From NCBI GenBank assembly GCA_905211485.1, contig CAJMAW010000146.1:1-6978 (forward strand): a stretch of DNA of 6,978 nt. The letters run 5' to 3'. Positions 5,107 to 6,978 of this stretch are shown one piece after another; the first letter of the stretch is position 1; every line of letters begins with the position of its first letter. Under the pieces are notes generated by a model. It had not been told where the DNA came from and ran no database searches. It was given only the letters and a program-made list of their open reading frames with translations. The translations under genes and the position numbers were made by a program. Source of the DNA: an uncultured Lentisphaeria bacterium. GTDB lineage: Bacteria; Verrucomicrobiota; Lentisphaeria; Victivallales; UBA1829.

Positions 5107-5853
5107 TTATTCCGGCTGTTTTTCCTTCTTCAGCCTGGAAATCCATAATTCGGCATTTTTCAAATCTTCCGGCGTATCAATTCCGATGCTTTGGAATTCC
5201 GTTGTGATCACCTTGATTTTCATTCCGTTTTCCAGTGCGCGGAGCTGCTCGAGGGATTCGCACTGTTCGAGCCTTCCTTTCGGCAGGGAGACAAAACGCT
5301 CCAGCGCTGCGCGCCGATAGGCATAGAGACCCCAGTGACGGTACGTCGGTGTATCCGTCCCCCCTTCTCTGAGATACGGAATCATGGAACGGCTGAAATA
5401 CAGAGCATAGCCCTTTTCGTCAAACACCACTTTGACGCAGTTCGGATTGTTTTCAAACTCCTTCCGGGGATGGATCACCGCCACGGTCGCAATATCCGGG
5501 CCCGAGGGTTCCTCCAGCGCATCGATGAGTCCGTTGATGACTTCCGGTTCGATCAGGGGTTCGTCTCCCTGGACATTGATGAGGATTTCTGCGTCAATTC
5601 CGGACGCCGCCTCCCAGATCCGGTCGGATCCGGTGGCATGGTTCGGGGAAGTCATGACGCATTCCGCGCCGAAGGTCCGGGCCGCGGTCCTCACCCGTTC
5701 ATCGTCGGTGGCGATGATCACGCGGTCCGCGCGGCTGCGTCTGGCATTTTCCCAGACCCAGCGCACAATGGGCTTCCCGTCCAGTTCCGCAAGAACTTTG
5801 CCGGGGAAACGCGTACTGCCGTAGCGGGCGGGAATGATGGCTGCCGTTTTCAT
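5107..5853 (-). CDS. kdsB: KdsB, CMP-Kdo synthetase (3-deoxy-manno-octulosonate cytidylyltransferase)
   Basis: KdsB couples CTP and Kdo to CMP-Kdo, the activated donor for lipid A glycosylation, in the cytoplasm. From the ATG at 5853 it has 248 residues, the same length as E. coli KdsB. The nucleotide-binding start AIIPARYGSTRFPGK (5-19) is diagnostic, followed by VIIATDDERV (45-54), the ATGSDR motif (73-78), NVQGDEPLIEP (93-103, D97 a likely Mg ligand), YRHWGLYAYRR (171-181) and SIGIDTPEDL (222-231). An AGGAGG site lies 10 bases before this ATG; a longer open frame upstream only overlaps the DUF1015 gene in another frame and is rejected. It follows DUF1015 by 55 bases and precedes kdsA by a long spacer. 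The residues ending in KEKQPE are followed by TAA, after which the same frame stays open to kdsA. Confidence 0.97.
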   Translation of the reverse strand: MKTAAIIPARYGSTRFPGKVLAELDGKPIVRWVWENARRSRADRVIIATDDERVRTAARTFGAECVMTSPNHATGSDRIWEAASGIDAEILINVQGDEPLIEPEVINGLIDALEEPSGPDIATVAVIHPRKEFENNPNCVKVVFDEKGYALYFSRSMIPYLREGGTDTPTYRHWGLYAYRRAALERFVSLPKGRLEQCESLEQLRALENGMKIKVITTEFQSIGIDTPEDLKNAELWISRLKKEKQPE

Positions 5854-5863
5854 GAATGGGAAC

Positions 5864-5869
5864 CCTCCT
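5864..5869 (-). promoter_or_regulatory. Ribosome binding site that sets the kdsB start
   Basis: The minus strand reads AGGAGG here, 10 bases before the ATG at 5853. It is the strongest Shine-Dalgarno match in the window and rules out the longer in-frame start. Confidence 0.8.
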
Positions 5870-5908
5870 CGGAACTGGGAATGAAAATTCGATCCGTATC
5901 TTTGATTT

Positions 5909-6978
5909 TCAGAAATTGTGACATACGAGTCCGTCGCGCAGCTTTGGTTCGAACCAGGTGGATTTCGGGGGCATGATTTCCCCCGCGTCGGCAATCGACA
6001 TCAGCTGTTCCAGTGTGGTCGGATACATCGAAAACGCCACGCGGGCCTGTCCTTCTGAGACCAGACGTTCCAGTTCCCCGGTCCCGCGGATGCCGCCGAT
6101 GAAGTCGATCCGGCTGTTGGTCCTCGGATCATCGATTCCAAGCAGCGGGGCGAGAATGTTGTCCTGAAGGATGCTGACATCCAGCTGTCCGGTCACTCCG
6201 AGTCCGGAAATGTCGAATTTCGGGCGGAGCAGATACCATTTCGAGTTCAGATACATGCAGAACGTCCCGCTCTCTGGCGGCGTCTTCTCCGTCGTTTCCG
6301 TGACATGGAATTTTTCTGAGATCTTCCGCAGAAGCGATTCCGCCGTATGCCCGTTCAGATCCCGGACCGCACGGTTGTAGGCCAGAATCCGGAGCTGGGA
6401 CGCGGGAAATGCGACCGCCAGAAAATAATTGTATTCCTCTTTCCCCGTATGCGCCGGATTCGCCGCCCTGCAGGCCGCCGCCGCACGGGAGGCGGAAGCC
6501 GCCCGGTGATGCCCGTCCGCTATGTAAAAACACGGTACTTCATCCCGGAAGAGAGCGCTGAGTTTTTCGCTTTTGTCTCCCGCCTTCCAGAGTTTGTGTT
6601 CGATTCCGTCCGGAGCAGTGAAGGCAAAACACGGGTTTTCGTTCCGGATGATTTCCCCGACCAGGGCATTGAGTGAATCGGAATCGCGGTAGGTCAGGAA
6701 CACCGGTCCTGTCTGGGAGCGGAGTTCCATGACATGGCGGGCTCTGTCGTCCTCCTTGTCTCGCCGGGTCTTCTCATGTTTTTTCACGATGCCTCTGTCG
6801 TACTCCTCCGTGGAGGCGACTCCCGCAATGCCCACCTGGGTATGATCCCCCATCTTCAGGGAATACACGTACAGATTCTTTTCCGGATCCAGCTCCAGCG
6901 GCGCTTCTTTGCAGAGGCGCTTGAAATTCGCTGCCGCCTTTGCATAGACTTCTTCCGAATGCAGGTCCGTTCCCGGTT
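5909..6978 (-). CDS. DUF1015 family protein, 5'-truncated by window edge
   Basis: About 355 residues are visible and the frame is open to the window edge, so the true start is outside; members are usually a little over 400 residues. The GTG at 6868 is internal, because the preceding codons continue the family sequence (ELDPEKNLYVYSLKMGD). Family hallmarks are the HEKTRRDKEDDR segment (visible residues about 67-78), YIADGHHRAASA (about 151-162) with the conserved ADGHHR core, RIDFIGG in the second half, and the C-terminal block ending IMPPKSTWFEPKLRDGL. The histidine/acid-rich motifs suggest a metal or phosphate-handling enzyme, but the biochemical role of DUF1015 is unknown to me. No signal peptide or membrane segment is visible in this part. 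It lies upstream of kdsB on the same strand with a 55-base gap and may share its transcript. It stops at TGA. Confidence 0.92.
   Translation of the reverse strand, partial: PGTDLHSEEVYAKAAANFKRLCKEAPLELDPEKNLYVYSLKMGDHTQVGIAGVASTEEYDRGIVKKHEKTRRDKEDDRARHVMELRSQTGPVFLTYRDSDSLNALVGEIIRNENPCFAFTAPDGIEHKLWKAGDKSEKLSALFRDEVPCFYIADGHHRAASASRAAAACRAANPAHTGKEEYNYFLAVAFPASQLRILAYNRAVRDLNGHTAESLLRKISEKFHVTETTEKTPPESGTFCMYLNSKWYLLRPKFDISGLGVTGQLDVSILQDNILAPLLGIDDPRTNSRIDFIGGIRGTGELERLVSEGQARVAFSMYPTTLEQLMSIADAGEIMPPKSTWFEPKLRDGLVCHNF

Noticed and set aside
3991..5148. A 385-codon plus-strand open frame antisense to kdsA
   Set aside because: It lies opposite kdsA and the spacer, has an Arg/His/Pro-rich composition typical of a shadow frame, and resembles no family.
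5947..5956. GGTTCGAACC, resembling a tRNA T-loop
   Set aside because: It encodes the conserved Trp-Phe-Glu-Pro near the end of the DUF1015 protein, and no cloverleaf surrounds it.
5191..5976. A 261-codon plus-strand open frame antisense to kdsB
   Set aside because: kdsB on the other strand has unmistakable motifs over the full length; this frame is its shadow.
5854..5994. Longer kdsB start at 5994
   Set aside because: The extra 47 residues overlap the DUF1015 gene in another frame, and the ATG at 5853 has a strong AGGAGG site and gives the usual length.

Overview
The window reads as part of the chromosome of a Gram-negative-type (diderm) bacterium that makes Kdo-containing lipopolysaccharide. 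GC content is above 50% by eye. Six consecutive minus-strand genes supply the Kdo branch of LPS synthesis and the soluble and inner-membrane parts of the Lpt export bridge. The cysteine-containing metal-dependent KdsA, the divergent LptC- and LptA-like proteins and the leading DUF1015 gene suggest a non-proteobacterial phylum, perhaps in the PVC group (Lentisphaerota or Verrucomicrobiota). That placement is an inference of low certainty; no single feature in the window proves it.

Layout. Bases 2-970 (+) hold the 3' part of a PfkB-family sugar kinase gene whose start lies outside the window. Bases 971-1375 are a 405-base gene-free region between convergent genes, with a pyrimidine tract, several inverted repeats and a short repeated word. 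From 6978 down to 1376 everything is on the minus strand, in transcription order: a DUF1015 gene (5' end outside the window), kdsB, a 288-base spacer, kdsA, kdsC, an lptC-like gene, an lptA-like gene and lptB. From kdsA to lptA the genes overlap by 26, 34 and 4 bases. lptA and lptB are 42 bases apart, so this is very probably one operon with translational coupling.

How the genes work together. KdsA condenses arabinose-5-phosphate and phosphoenolpyruvate to Kdo-8-phosphate. KdsC removes the phosphate. KdsB activates Kdo as CMP-Kdo for transfer to lipid A. The LptC-like and LptA-like proteins would form the envelope bridge that carries finished LPS, and LptB is the cytoplasmic ATPase that powers it with LptF and LptG, which are not here. 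KdsD (arabinose-5-phosphate isomerase) and the Kdo transferase are also not here. The order kdsC-lptC-lptA-lptB matches the classic enterobacterial cluster, which supports the two divergent assignments.

No mobile element, tRNA, rRNA or CRISPR array was found. The points most worth checking are: (1) the kdsB-kdsA spacer is open and in frame with both genes, so a single TAA separates them; (2) the LptA-like protein has a long hydrophilic insertion in its OstA domain; (3) the convergent intergenic region is structured and repeat-bearing; (4) an octamer occurs six times in one orientation within 2.6 kb.
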